Positions 50,164 through 59,109 are shown, counted from the first letter of the stretch. The stretch is DNA of 64,000 bases from Methylorubrum suomiense (GCF_022179765.1 NZ_BPRE01000006.1:276548-340547), one strand, 5' to 3'. Notes: generated by a model not told the origin, from the sequence alone. Numbers and translations are program-made.

Positions 50164-50375
50164 TGCTGCGAGCGCTTGATGATCGCCTGCAGCGCCCGGG
50201 CCACCGGCTCGGTGATGGTGCGCCGGTACTTGCGGTGGACCAACTGACCGTTGTGGTAGATGTCCTGCTCGACGTAGAGCCGCTCGCCGTCCCAGCGCAC
50301 GATGTTGTCGGATTCCGTCGTCTCCTCGACACCCAGATCCTGGCGGAGGATCGGTGCGCCGGATGTCGTTTGCAT
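50160..50375 (-). CDS. Small conserved-looking protein coupled to DUF3016 gene
   Basis: A 71-residue soluble protein (MQTTSGAPILRQDLGVEETT...) with a predicted strand-turn-strand region, RWDGERLYVEQDIYHNGQLVHRKYRR, and an amphipathic C-terminal helix. I do not recognise the family. The four-base overlap with the secreted DUF3016 gene indicates that the two are made together. Confidence 0.72.
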   Translation of the reverse strand: MQTTSGAPILRQDLGVEETTESDNIVRWDGERLYVEQDIYHNGQLVHRKYRRTITEPVARALQAIIKRSQQ

Positions 50376-50544
50376 GGAACGCCTCGCGTCGGGGTCTCGA
50401 CCCTGTCGTCTTTAAGCCCTGCGGCGGCGGGGCACCAGTCGGGACGGACGCCTCTCCGAACAGCGAAGCCGCGTTGACGCTGTCCGCTGTCGCCGTCGCG
50501 GCTCGGCCGCCGCATCGAGCCGACCGCAGCGGCGGTCGGACCGG

Positions 50545-51102
50545 TCAGCGCACGGTCACCTGATCCTTGATGCGCTGATAGGTGGCGCGGTTGAGCACGC
50601 GCTTCGACAGGAGTTGATCGACCGAGGCGTAGGGCCGGTGCCCGATGATCGCCCGGCCGATCGCGCCGCCGCCCTTGAGCCCGTTCAGTTCGGCCAGCGT
50701 CGCGGTGTTGAGATCGATCAGGGCCACGGCGGGCGGCGGGGCGTTCTCGGCCGCCACCTCCGCCGGATCGGGCGCGGCGGTGGGCGGCGAGGGGAGCGTC
50801 GCGGGGGCGGCCGGTGCGACGGGAACCGGCTCGCGGCGGGGCAGGGGGGTGACCGGGGCGGGCGGCGCCTCGGCCGAAGCGGGTGGTGCGGGCGCGACCG
50901 GCGCGGGCTCCGCGGGTTCCGGCGGCGGAACGGGCCGGCTCGCCTCGGACCGCGGCGCAGGGGCCACGGGCGGGGACATATCGGTGGACACGGCCGATCC
51001 GGGGGTGCCGCTCCGCGTCCAGACGAATTGGACGATCCCCGCGATACCCGCCGCCGCCACCAGGACGAGGAGGACGCGCAGGATCGTCGAGCCGCTGAGC
51101 AT
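50545..51102 (-). CDS. Membrane-anchored helix-hairpin-helix (ComEA-like) protein
   Basis: A 185-residue protein with one N-terminal transmembrane helix (about residues 7-27), a long Pro/Ala/Glu linker (about 35-125) and a C-terminal helix-hairpin-helix domain (LIDLNTATLAELNGLKGGGA, then GHRPYASVDQLLSKRVL). This is the ComEA layout, with a DNA-binding domain held outside the membrane by a flexible linker. A role in DNA uptake is possible but unproven. The hairpin reads GLKGGGAI instead of the usual GIG-containing turn, so DNA binding may be altered. Confidence 0.82.
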   Translation of the reverse strand: MLSGSTILRVLLVLVAAAGIAGIVQFVWTRSGTPGSAVSTDMSPPVAPAPRSEASRPVPPPEPAEPAPVAPAPPASAEAPPAPVTPLPRREPVPVAPAAPATLPSPPTAAPDPAEVAAENAPPPAVALIDLNTATLAELNGLKGGGAIGRAIIGHRPYASVDQLLSKRVLNRATYQRIKDQVTVR

Positions 51103-51403
51103 CCGAGCCCTCCTCCTCCGATCCCGGACGTTCGGCCCGGCGGGAACCGGCGCGACCCGCCGTGTCGCGCTTCTTCAACAAGCTTAGGACGTTCCGCCGC
51201 GACGGACATACGCCGGAGGCCCAGAAAAGCCGGCTGTGCACAGGCCGCTTGCGCACAATCGAGGCGACGGCCCTCGCCGGAACGCTGTGATCCGCCCGCA
51301 CCACAGCCCAAGGGGTTGCGCGCGTGACGTGCGGGAACGCGATACGGCCAAGCTCGTTCTGTGATAAGCTGAGCCGTTCGCCCGGGCTCATGGGATCCGA
51401 CCG
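51103..51403. other. Divergent promoter region between ComEA-like and patatin genes
   Basis: About 300 bases with no supported gene. It separates two outward-pointing genes and should contain both promoters. I saw no clear consensus elements, hairpins or repeats. Confidence 0.4.
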
Positions 51404-52597
51404 ATGTCTCCTCGTTCCCGCTGGTCCCGCCTGATCGCGGCCGTGCTCGTTGCGGGCCAGGCCGCCGCCTGCTCCTCGCTGCCGCGCACCGCCTACACGA
51501 AGGCCGAGGCCGAGGCGGCGTCCGTGCCGGGGATGGTCGGCGTGCGGGCCTATGCCGACGCCTCCGCGGCGGAATTCGTCACGATGGCGGCCTCACCCGA
51601 GCGCAAGCGGCAGGCCTTCAGCTACCTCGCCCTCTCGGGCGGCGGCGGCGACGGCGCCTACGGCGCGGGGGTGCTCAACGGCTGGACGGCATCGGGCACG
51701 CGGCCGGACTTCACCATCGTCTCAGGCGTCTCGACCGGCGCGCTGATCGCCCCGTTCGCCTTCCTCGGACCGGCCTACGATCCCTATCTCACCGACATCT
51801 ACACCAGCGGCATCGCCGGTTCGCTGGTGCAGAGCCCGAGCCTCGCCAACGTGCTGTTCGGCTCGGGCCTGTTCGGCGACGGACGCCTGCGCGACCTGAT
51901 CGCCCGCTACGTGACGCCGGACCTCCTGCGCGCGGTGGCGGAGGAGCATGCCAAGGGGCGGCGCCTGCTCGTGGTGACGACGAATCTCGACTCGCAGCGC
52001 GCCGTCATCTGGAACATGGGGGCCATCGCGGCGAGCGGGGCGCCCAACGCCGTCTCGCTGTTCACCGACGTGCTGACGGCCTCGGCGAGCATCCCGGCGG
52101 TGTTCCCGCCGCAACTCCTCGACGTGCAGGCGGAAGGCCGCGCCTTTCAAGAGATGCATGTGGACGGCTCGGTGGTGACGCCGGTCTTCACTCTCCCGCA
52201 ATCGTTCCTCGTGCGCGACGGGCGCATCAAGAGCGCCGGCAAGGCCGACATCTTCGTCGTCATCAACGGGCGGCTGGAGCCCGAATTCGACGTGACCCGG
52301 AACAACACGCTCTCGATCGTCGAGAAGTCGTTCACGACGGCGAGCCGGGCGCGCTCCCGCGCCACCCTGGTGGCGACCGACGCCTTCGCGAGCCGCAACG
52401 GCATCGGCTTCAACCTGACCTATATCGACGAGCGCGCGCCCCAGGCCAGCACGGCCCGCGGCTTCGACACCGGCTACATGCGCAGCCTCTACCAGTTCGG
52501 CTACGAGACCGGCCGTACCGGCCGGTTCTGGCACCGGGACGTCCCGGCCGCCCCCCTCGTGAAGGACGTGGTGCAGGAGGCGGTGGCCGGGCGCTGA
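51404..52597 (+). CDS. Patatin-like phospholipase, predicted lipoprotein
   Basis: A 397-residue protein. The N-terminal signal ends with a lipobox-like VLVAGQAAAC (Cys about residue 23), so it is probably a lipoprotein facing the periplasm or outer membrane. The patatin domain carries the oxyanion loop LALSGGGGDGAYGAG, nucleophile Ser in SGVSTGAL and the catalytic Asp in HVDGSVVTP. Such enzymes deacylate phospholipids. The C-terminal part, with GFDTGYMRSLYQFGYETG, is found in other lipoprotein patatins. Start ATG at 51404. Confidence 0.9.
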   Translation: MSPRSRWSRLIAAVLVAGQAAACSSLPRTAYTKAEAEAASVPGMVGVRAYADASAAEFVTMAASPERKRQAFSYLALSGGGGDGAYGAGVLNGWTASGTRPDFTIVSGVSTGALIAPFAFLGPAYDPYLTDIYTSGIAGSLVQSPSLANVLFGSGLFGDGRLRDLIARYVTPDLLRAVAEEHAKGRRLLVVTTNLDSQRAVIWNMGAIAASGAPNAVSLFTDVLTASASIPAVFPPQLLDVQAEGRAFQEMHVDGSVVTPVFTLPQSFLVRDGRIKSAGKADIFVVINGRLEPEFDVTRNNTLSIVEKSFTTASRARSRATLVATDAFASRNGIGFNLTYIDERAPQASTARGFDTGYMRSLYQFGYETGRTGRFWHRDVPAAPLVKDVVQEAVAGR

Positions 52598-52613
52598 GGA
52601 CGCGGGAACCGCG

Positions 52614-52850
52614 TCAGAGCGCCATCGTCAGCGGCTCGAGGCTGAGGCGCACCGCGCCGTCCCGGCGGCCGGTCTCGGCGGCGGCGTAGCGGATGGCCGC
52701 CTCACGGCTGCGGAACAGGCCGCCGCCGAGGCCGTGGCATTCCAGAGCGACCCAGCGCCCCCGACAATCCTGCCCGACGACGTAGCTCAACGCGATGCGG
52801 GCCGGGGGAGGCTCGACGAGCGTCGGGGCGGCGGAAAGCGATACGGACAT
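52614..52850 (-). CDS. Small protein of unknown function
   Basis: A 78-residue soluble protein starting MSVSLSAAPTLVEPPPARI. A conserved-looking centre (YVVGQDCRGRWVALECHGLGGGLF) is followed by a helix with REAAIRYAAAETGRRDGA. This beta-beta-alpha pattern is like the small DUF2188-type proteins that carry a residue change such as RSREAAIRYA, but I am not certain of the family. It converges with the patatin gene, their stops 16 bases apart. The frame is open to 53039, but that part is low quality. Confidence 0.65.
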   Translation of the reverse strand: MSVSLSAAPTLVEPPPARIALSYVVGQDCRGRWVALECHGLGGGLFRSREAAIRYAAAETGRRDGAVRLSLEPLTMAL

Positions 52851-53200
52851 GATCGTGCGGGGGTGACGCGGTCGGGGAAGCGGACCGCGTCGGGAATGTG
52901 CGGGCGCGGCCATGAGGATTCGAGCGGTGGCGCGGCCCCGCCGTATCAGGAAGTCATAAGGTGGAGCGACGTGCTCGACCCGGCATGGCACGCGTGCCCG
53001 TGGAATTGACATGGCGCGAATCAGGACGCCATATATCAACTAAAGATTGTATTTTCTGACTCATTGATGCGCTCGGACAGACTGATGTCGAGCAATCGAC
53101 CGACTGATATCGACATCTCCACTCGATGGCCCGTGAGACGGCACATGACCACTGCCATTCAGCATTTGGGACAGTAAAACGTATCGATGGACACCAGATC
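52851..53200. other. Gap entering a lower-GC patch
   Basis: About 350 bases without a supported gene. From about 53000 the GC content drops. A TTGACA (53006-53011) is followed 20 bases later by TATATC, too widely spaced for a confident promoter of the next gene but the only candidate I see. Confidence 0.35.
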
Positions 53201-53440
53201 ATGCGCTTGATGATTGCCTTACTCGCATTGATCAGCGTTAGCGTCTGCGCCCAAGCCGGTGAGATCGATCTGAATTGGAGAAATCACTACTTTCTCTGCT
53301 TGGACACGCCCCACACACAGGTCGAGCCTTACCTTCCCAAGCAAAAGCTGGAGGCCGTACCTGCTCTGCCCGATTGTATCGCTCCGAGCCCGTCCCTGCC
53401 TGCGGAGATGATTTTCATCCAGAGTGGAGCGTATTTCTGA
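53201..53440 (+). CDS. Small secreted orphan protein
   Basis: A 79-residue protein with a good signal peptide (MRLMIALLALISVSVCAQAG, cleavage about residue 19). The mature part is about 60 residues with two Cys (YFLCLDTP and LPDCIAPS) that could form one disulfide. There is no family I recognise. Base composition is lower in GC than neighbours, suggesting transfer. An upstream in-frame ATG at 53126 would hide the signal peptide, so I prefer 53201. Confidence 0.55.
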   Translation: MRLMIALLALISVSVCAQAGEIDLNWRNHYFLCLDTPHTQVEPYLPKQKLEAVPALPDCIAPSPSLPAEMIFIQSGAYF

Positions 53441-53975
53441 TCCGGCAATCCGCATCCACGGCAGCCGAAGGCGGAAGGCGGCGCCGTGTGTCGCGGTGTG
53501 AGCAGCGGCCTTACGCCCGGTATTGTCGCTCAAGTTTTGGAGCCGACGGTGACGGCTCACCCACCCGTTCAGAGAACGTACCGGATGTCAGGGGAAGAAC
53601 AGCTGTCCTTCGTGGGGCGGATGCATGTCCTCGGCAGTGCAGGACTCTTGCGCCGCTCCGAGCGCGACGAGGCAGCCCATGAGAGCCGGCCTTCGGTCAC
53701 CGTGCAGGAACGGACCCGGTGCCGGTTCGTACCACTGAGCGGGAATCATCGACCGCAGCGCTTCGCGACACCGTCGAGCCGGGTCGGCCCGCGAGAGGGA
53801 CAAGCCTTCCTCGAAGCGCTTATGCCACGTTCAATCGACTCGCTCGAACGCAGCTGGAGAACTCGCGGCTCCCAGCAGCTCTTCGGGCCAAGCTCGATGC
53901 CTCCAGACGCAGAGGTACGCCGGCGGGTGCAGTTCGAAGGCTCGAACCACACCCGTCCGGCGCGAGGTCGAACGG
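53441..53975. other. Gene-poor stretch, possible decayed sequence
   Basis: About 535 bases with several overlapping short frames on both strands but none with a ribosome site plus family-like sequence. The minus-strand frame ending MHPPHEGQLFFP (stop near 53588) is the least implausible. The mixed composition and lack of a coherent frame suggest decayed or acquired DNA next to the orphan gene at 53201. Confidence 0.4.
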
Positions 53976-54104
53976 CTATTTGCGAAGGATCTTGGTCACC
54001 AGACGACCGATCGAATTGCTCGATCCGGCGTTGCGGTCGTCGCGCACGACCGGGCGGTCCTCGGTGCCGAGGATCTTGGTGACGAGGCGGCCGATCAGGC
54101 TCAT
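53976..54104 (-). CDS. 42-residue protein with duplicated IGRLVTKIL motif
   Basis: Reading from ATG at 54104 to TAG at 53976, the peptide is 42 residues. It begins MSLIGRLVTKILGTEDR and ends NSIGRLVTKILRK. The nine-residue unit IGRLVTKIL therefore occurs twice, exactly repeated, at residues 4-12 and 32-40, separated by a charged linker (EDRPVVRDDRNAG). The DNA copies differ at several third positions (GGCCGCCTCGTCACC against GGTCGTCTGGTGACC), so the protein repeat is maintained while the DNA has drifted. GGAG lies ten bases before the ATG. Each unit would form a short amphipathic, positively charged helix. No family recognised. Confidence 0.7.
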   Translation of the reverse strand: MSLIGRLVTKILGTEDRPVVRDDRNAGSSNSIGRLVTKILRK

Positions 54105-54175
54105 GGCGGGCTCCGCGTGCGAGGGGGAACGGTGCAGCTTCTGCCGTTAACGGTCCGCCCCGCCGCGGCGTTCCG

Positions 54176-55339
54176 TCAGGCCGGTCGCCGCCACAGGCTC
54201 GTCGCCACCGGGAGTGCGAAGGCCACGAACAGGAGGGCGAGCGCCCAGGCGAAGCCGTGGGGCGGGGCGAGGTCCATGCCGCCGCCGACGAGGGGAGGCC
54301 CGAGCATCAGCCCGACATTGTAGAGCATCACGAAGGCGGCGTTGGCGCCCGCGAGATCGGGCCCCCGCAGGGATGCCCCGAGATGGGCGAGGCCGACGGT
54401 GTAGAGCGTGCCGGCGATGCCGCCCCAGGCGAAGATCAGCGCCGCGAGCGCGGCGAAGGAGCCGGAGGCGGCGGGGATCAGGGCGGCGCCGAGCGCCCCC
54501 AGGAGGCTCGCACCGAGCATCACCGCGCGGCGGTCGACCCGGTCGGCGAGGAGCCCCACGGGGATCTGGAACAGCACGTTGCCCAGGGCCGCCGCGCTGA
54601 CCAGGCCGGCCGCGGCCCGGGCGTCGAGGCCGATCCGCAGGCCGTAGAGCGGGAGGATCGCGAAGGCGCCCGCCTCGACGGCGCCGTAGAGTGCGGCGGC
54701 GAGCACCGCCACGGGGGCCAGCCGCAGATAGGTCGCGAGCCGGCCGCCCTCGCCATGGGCCAGAGCCGGCGAGAGCGTGCGGGCCAGGGCGAGCGGCAGC
54801 AGCCCGAGGAAGAACAGGCCGGCACCGGCGAGATAGGGGGCGAAGCCCTCCGTTCCGAGCAGGGTCAGGAGGGCCGGCCCGACGGCGAAGCCGAGGGCCA
54901 GCACCGTGGCGTAGATGCCCATCACGAGGCCGCGCCGCTCCGGCGGCGCCGCATCGTTGATCCAGAACTCCGACAGCACGAACAAGGCCCCGAGCGTCGT
55001 CGAGAAGACGAAGCGCAGGGGGAACCACAGGGCGAGATGCGGCAGCAGCTTGAAGGCGACGAGGCAGAGGCCGCCGAGCCCGATCGCCAGCGCCAGCAGG
55101 CGCACCACGCCGAGCTTGGCCGCGAGCCGCGGCACGAACGGCACGGTCAGGATCGCGGCCAGACCCGCCACCGCCGTGTTGAGGCCGATGACGACGCTCG
55201 AGGCGCCCATCCGCTCCATCTCGAGCGAGAGCAGCGGAATCGACAGGCCGAGCCCGATGCCCACCACCGCGACGCAGGCGATGGCCGCGGACATCGCGCC
55301 GAGGCGATCACGGTCGGAGGGAGCAACGAGGATGGACAT
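54176..55339 (-). CDS. MFS transporter
   Basis: A 387-residue inner-membrane protein with twelve hydrophobic segments and the major-facilitator loops, for example PERRGLVMGIYATVLALGFAVGP between helices 4 and 5 and LLADRVDRRAVM between 8 and 9. It resembles the YcaD-like group of predicted drug or sugar exporters. Substrate unknown. It starts MSILVAPSDRDRLGAM, and a second ATG 15 codons in is possible. The neighbour upstream is an OlsB-type acyltransferase on the same strand. Confidence 0.9.
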   Translation of the reverse strand: MSILVAPSDRDRLGAMSAAIACVAVVGIGLGLSIPLLSLEMERMGASSVVIGLNTAVAGLAAILTVPFVPRLAAKLGVVRLLALAIGLGGLCLVAFKLLPHLALWFPLRFVFSTTLGALFVLSEFWINDAAPPERRGLVMGIYATVLALGFAVGPALLTLLGTEGFAPYLAGAGLFFLGLLPLALARTLSPALAHGEGGRLATYLRLAPVAVLAAALYGAVEAGAFAILPLYGLRIGLDARAAAGLVSAAALGNVLFQIPVGLLADRVDRRAVMLGASLLGALGAALIPAASGSFAALAALIFAWGGIAGTLYTVGLAHLGASLRGPDLAGANAAFVMLYNVGLMLGPPLVGGGMDLAPPHGFAWALALLFVAFALPVATSLWRRPA

Positions 55340-55405
55340 GCGACTTCGGGCGAGGGGAGGACGCCTGCCTGAGCAGCCTTCCTCCCCGCCGGCAACCCGG
55401 GTCGA

Positions 55406-56404
55406 TCAGGCGGCGTGCCGATCCGCACCCGCGCCGAAATGGCCGATGTAGCGCGCCGCGATCGCCGAGACCGGCAGCACCACGAACACGTCGGTGGTGC
55501 CGAACTGCCGGTCGATCACCGCGCCGTCGCCGAAGGTGGCGCCGACCCGCAGATACCCCTTCATCAGCGGGGGCAGGCTCGCGAGGGCGGCCTTGGGATC
55601 GACGGCCTCGCGGGCGAGCCGATCCATCGGCACGTAGCGCTCCGGCAGCGCACGGGCCCGCCACGCCTCGGGGGCGCGGGCGTGGTGGTGGAGGAAGCTC
55701 AGGGGCAGCGCGAGGCGGTCCGGATCGGTGCCCTCCAGGCTCGCGCAGCCGAGCATCGCGTCGATGCGGTGATGCAGCACATAGGCCCAGATGCCGTGCC
55801 ACAGCAGTTCGACCGTGCGCTTGGTGCGGTAGGGCTTGAGCACGCAGGAGCGGCCGAGTTCCAGGAAACGTTTGTCCGGATGACGCTCGATGAGCGGGGC
55901 GAGGTCGTATTCGCCCGCCGAGTAGAAGCCGAAATGCGCCTCGGCCCGGGCCTGGCGCAGCAGGCGGTAGGTACCGACCACCTTGGGGCGGGGCTTGCGG
56001 AAGGGCTTCGCCTCGGTCGCGGCGTGATCGATCACGAGGAGATGGTCGCAGACCGCGTCGTAGGCGTCGATGTCCCGGCGCTTGAGCGCGGCGAAGCCCG
56101 TCGGCACCGCCGACATCTCCTCGTAGAACACGCCGAAGCGGAGGCGCTGGGCCCGGCGGATCTCGGATTTGGTGGTGGCGAGCCGCACCTCCAGTTGGCC
56201 GATCCGGCCGAGGCAGGGATCGAGCCCCGGCTCGGTCAGCAGCGCCTTGCGGCGGGGCTTCAGCAGGATCGGTGCGCCGCCGGGCAACACGATGTCACCC
56301 CCCTCGAAGGTCTGGCGAAAGCGGGCGAAGGGCGCCTGCACCTTCGCCTCCCAGCCGGCCTTCCACGCCGCACCGGCCTCGCGCGGGGAAAAATTCGGCA
56401 GCAT
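55406..56404 (-). CDS. olsB: OlsB-type GNAT acyltransferase (ornithine lipid synthesis)
   Basis: A 332-residue cytoplasmic protein with the Acetyltransf_5 (hemolysin-like) fold: RAQRLRFGVFYEEM, then VVGTYRLLRQ and FLELGRSCVLKPYRTKRT, and the later YVLHHRIDAMLGCASLEGTD. It is typical of OlsB, which transfers a 3-hydroxyacyl chain from ACP to ornithine to make lyso-ornithine lipid, a phosphorus-free membrane lipid common in this group. The partner OlsA is not in the window. The ATG at 56404 begins MLPNFSPREAG; the frame is open to 56476. Confidence 0.85.
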   Translation of the reverse strand: MLPNFSPREAGAAWKAGWEAKVQAPFARFRQTFEGGDIVLPGGAPILLKPRRKALLTEPGLDPCLGRIGQLEVRLATTKSEIRRAQRLRFGVFYEEMSAVPTGFAALKRRDIDAYDAVCDHLLVIDHAATEAKPFRKPRPKVVGTYRLLRQARAEAHFGFYSAGEYDLAPLIERHPDKRFLELGRSCVLKPYRTKRTVELLWHGIWAYVLHHRIDAMLGCASLEGTDPDRLALPLSFLHHHARAPEAWRARALPERYVPMDRLAREAVDPKAALASLPPLMKGYLRVGATFGDGAVIDRQFGTTDVFVVLPVSAIAARYIGHFGAGADRHAA

Positions 56405-56624
56405 CGGCACAGATCCGTCCCGTCGAGGCGTGGCGAACGCGTCCGCGGCCCCTTCAACGCGCGGCGACAACACCACGAAGGCCGCACGCTTTTATGACGG
56501 AGGAATCGTTTGCCGGACAGGGGCTTGCGCGAGGAAGCGGGGCGCCCCGCGCAAGATCGGGCGATGAAGCCGGCGAAGAAAACCGGCTCACGATTTCAAG
56601 CCCTTGCCGAGCGCGTTTCGCGGC

Positions 56625-57017
56625 TCACACGAACTGGTTCAGGCCGGGGATGGAGGCGACGATCGGGCCCATCGTGTCCTCGCCCACCGTCTCGCGGCCA
56701 TAGGCGAACAGTTCCTGGCCGAGCGGCTGCATCTGATTCATCGGCACGCCCGCCGAGATCAGTTTCTGGCCGAGCGCCATCACGCCGCCGCCGCCCATCA
56801 TGCCGCCGAGCATGCCCATCAGCCCGCCCCCGCCGCCCTCGGCGGCGTTCGCCTCGGCGATGGCGGTCTCGGAGCCGGGGAGGGCGGCGAGCAACTGGCT
56901 GACCTCGGTCGCCGGCCCCTCCTTCTGCAGGAAGGCCAGGATATGGCCGATCGCGGTCTTGGCGGTCGCCGCGTCGAGTCCCGTGCGGTTGGTGACGCGG
57001 GCAATCAGCTCTTCCAT
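56625..57017 (-). CDS. DUF2267-like protein
   Basis: A 130-residue soluble protein starting MEELIARVTNRTGLDAATAK. The helical N-terminal part (ILAFLQKEGPATEVSQLLAALPG) matches DUF2267-type proteins. The centre is a Gly/Met-rich flexible stretch (GGGGGLMGMLGGMMGGGG, about residues 65-82), and the C-terminus has QPLGQELFAYGRETVGEDTMG. GAGG/AAGGA precedes the ATG at 57017. Function unknown. It is divergent from the HerA-like ATPase. Confidence 0.8.
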   Translation of the reverse strand: MEELIARVTNRTGLDAATAKTAIGHILAFLQKEGPATEVSQLLAALPGSETAIAEANAAEGGGGGLMGMLGGMMGGGGVMALGQKLISAGVPMNQMQPLGQELFAYGRETVGEDTMGPIVASIPGLNQFV

Positions 57018-57233
57018 GAACCTCGTCCTTCTCGGTGCGAATCGTCTGTCCGATGTGGCCGCCGCGAAATCAAGGGTTGCCCGGGCCATCGCCCCGCTTC
57101 CGGCACGGCCTCACGCGCCCGTGGCCGCCTTCCGCGGCCCGAGGTCGTTCGCTCCGCGCGGCCCCCTGGATCATGACGCCCTGCGGCCTTAACCTCGGCC
57201 GTCCGGGACAGTCGCAGGTCGGTCGGGGGACAT

Positions 57234-58778
57234 ATGAGCGCGGATACGGGCACCATCCTGGTCGGCCGGAGCACGGGCTCGAATCCCAAGCCCGAGGTAC
57301 TGACGCTGCGGCTGGCCAACCGGCACGGCCTCGTGGCGGGCGCGACCGGCACCGGCAAGACCGTGACGCTCCAGGTATTGGCCGAAGGATTCTCCAATGC
57401 GGGCGTCCCGGTCTTCGCCGCCGACATCAAGGGCGACCTGTCCGGGCTCGCCGCCGCGGGCGAGGCCAAGCCCCACTTCGTCAAGCGGGCCGAGGAACTG
57501 GGCATCGCTTACGAGCCCGACCGGTTCCCCACCGTGTTCTGGGACCTGTTCGGCGAGCAGGGTCACCCGATCCGCTGCACGATCACCGAGATGGGCCCGC
57601 TGCTGCTGGCGCGCCTGCTCGAACTCAACGACACCCAGGAGGGCGTGCTCAACATCGCCTTCCGGGTGGCCGACGAGAACCAGTGGCCGCTCATCGACCT
57701 GAAGGATCTGCGCGCGCTCCTCACGTTCCTGTCGGAGAACGCCAAGGCGCTGTCGGCGACCTACGGCAATGTCTCGTCCGCCTCGATCGGCGCGATCCAG
57801 CGGGCTCTGCTCGTGCTGGAGAACCAGGGCGCCGACAAGTTCCTGGGCGAACCGGCGCTGAACCTGTCCGATTTCATGCGCACCGACCGGGAGGGGCGGG
57901 GCTTCGTCAACATCCTGGCCGCCGACAAGCTGATGCAGCGGCCGCGCCTCTACGCCTCGTTCCTGCTGTGGATGCTCTCGGAGCTGTTCGAGCAGCTGCC
58001 CGAGGTGGGCGACCTCGACAAGCCCAAGCTCGTGTTCTTCTTCGACGAGGCGCACCTGCTGTTCAACGACGCGCCGAAAGCCCTCCTCGACGCCGTGGAG
58101 CAGGTGGTACGGCTGATCCGCTCCAAGGGCGTCGGCGTCTATTTCGTGACGCAGAACCCGCTCGACGTGCCGGAAACCGTGCTGGGCCAGCTCGGCAACC
58201 GGGTGCAGCACGCCCTGCGCGCCTTCACCCCCCGCGACCAGCGCGCCGTGCGCGCCGCCGCCGAGACCTTTCGCCAGAACCCCGGCTTCGACGTGGCCAA
58301 AGCCATCACCGAACTCGCCGTCGGCGAGGCTTTGGTGAGCTTTCTGGAGGCCAAGGGCACGCCTTCCATGGTCGAGCGGGCGCTGATCGCCCCGCCGCAG
58401 GGCCGGGTGAGCCCGCTGACGCCGGCCGAGCGGGCCGCGATCATCCAGGCGAGCCCCTATCGCGGCAAGTACGACGAGGCGGTCGACAACGAGAGTGCCT
58501 ACGAGATGCTCGCCAAGCGCAAGGATCTCGACAGCGCCCCGGCGGAAGCCGCCGCTCAGACGGAAGGGGGCCTCGGCGGCATGCTGGGCGGCTGGCTCGG
58601 CTCCGTGCTGGGCAGCGGTACCGAGGCGCCCAAGGGCAAGGGCCGGAGCCGCCGCCCGCCGCCGAGCCTCGTCGAGCAGGTTTTGGGGAATGCCGCGCGC
58701 TCCATGGCGCGCAAGGTCGGCACCGAGGTGGGCAACGCGATTCTTCGCAATGTGCTCGGGGGGCTGACGAAGAAATAG
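57234..58778 (+). CDS. HerA-like ATPase (DUF853/YjgR)
   Basis: A 514-residue ATPase of the HerA/FtsK superfamily, YjgR type. Walker A is VAGATGTGKTVTLQ, Walker B is LVFFFDEAHLLFND, and a sensor region YFVTQNPLDVPETVLGQLGNRVQHALRAFT follows. The C-terminus has a Gly-rich low-complexity segment (GGLGGMLGGWLGSVLG) and a basic end. Proteins of this family are thought to translocate on DNA or act as poly-phosphate/nucleotide enzymes, but their physiological role is unsettled. ATG at 57234. Confidence 0.9.
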   Translation: MSADTGTILVGRSTGSNPKPEVLTLRLANRHGLVAGATGTGKTVTLQVLAEGFSNAGVPVFAADIKGDLSGLAAAGEAKPHFVKRAEELGIAYEPDRFPTVFWDLFGEQGHPIRCTITEMGPLLLARLLELNDTQEGVLNIAFRVADENQWPLIDLKDLRALLTFLSENAKALSATYGNVSSASIGAIQRALLVLENQGADKFLGEPALNLSDFMRTDREGRGFVNILAADKLMQRPRLYASFLLWMLSELFEQLPEVGDLDKPKLVFFFDEAHLLFNDAPKALLDAVEQVVRLIRSKGVGVYFVTQNPLDVPETVLGQLGNRVQHALRAFTPRDQRAVRAAAETFRQNPGFDVAKAITELAVGEALVSFLEAKGTPSMVERALIAPPQGRVSPLTPAERAAIIQASPYRGKYDEAVDNESAYEMLAKRKDLDSAPAEAAAQTEGGLGGMLGGWLGSVLGSGTEAPKGKGRSRRPPPSLVEQVLGNAARSMARKVGTEVGNAILRNVLGGLTKK

Positions 58779-59109
58779 GGGGCGCCGCGAGCGGGAGGGC
58801 GCGGCCTTGTCCGTTCCGCATCCTGGCAGGGCACGGCGGTTTCATTCCCCTGGCAACACCGCGAGGTGAGGGGACGGCCCGCCACATCGGGCGAGCCGCC
58901 CTCCCACGCCCTGGCCGGGGACCCGCACCGATTGACAGACCGCCCGATCACACTTTAAGGCAGCCACAACGCGCGGCTTCCTCGACGAAGTCCGCGCGTT
59001 TCGCGTTCGCGCCCACGGCCCAGCCGGACGAGGCGCGGATGACCTGAACAAGAAGACGGCCCAGGCCCCTCGCGGCGCCGGAGGCCGGCAGAGAACACGA
59101 GAGACAACG
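58779..59109 (+). other. Upstream region of rplU-rpmA
   Basis: About 330 bases with no supported gene. It contains the promoter candidate at 58932-58960 and a 5' leader of about 140 bases before rplU. I could not identify a ribosomal protein autoregulatory motif. Confidence 0.5.
58932..58960 (+). promoter_or_regulatory. Candidate promoter of rplU-rpmA
   Basis: A perfect -35 hexamer TTGACA (58932-58937) is followed 16-17 bases later by TTTAAG/TTAAGG, a weak -10 match. It is the best sigma70-type pair seen in the gap and lies at a suitable distance from rplU. Confidence 0.45.

Noticed and set aside
49586..51391. 600-residue N-terminal extension of the lipid-kinase-like frame
   Set aside because: The extension runs through the DUF3016, small-protein and ComEA-like genes in another frame and has no family resemblance.
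53588..53803. 71-residue minus-strand frame ending HEGQLFFP
   Set aside because: No ribosome site, no recognisable domain and mixed composition; kept only as a note on the gene-poor stretch.
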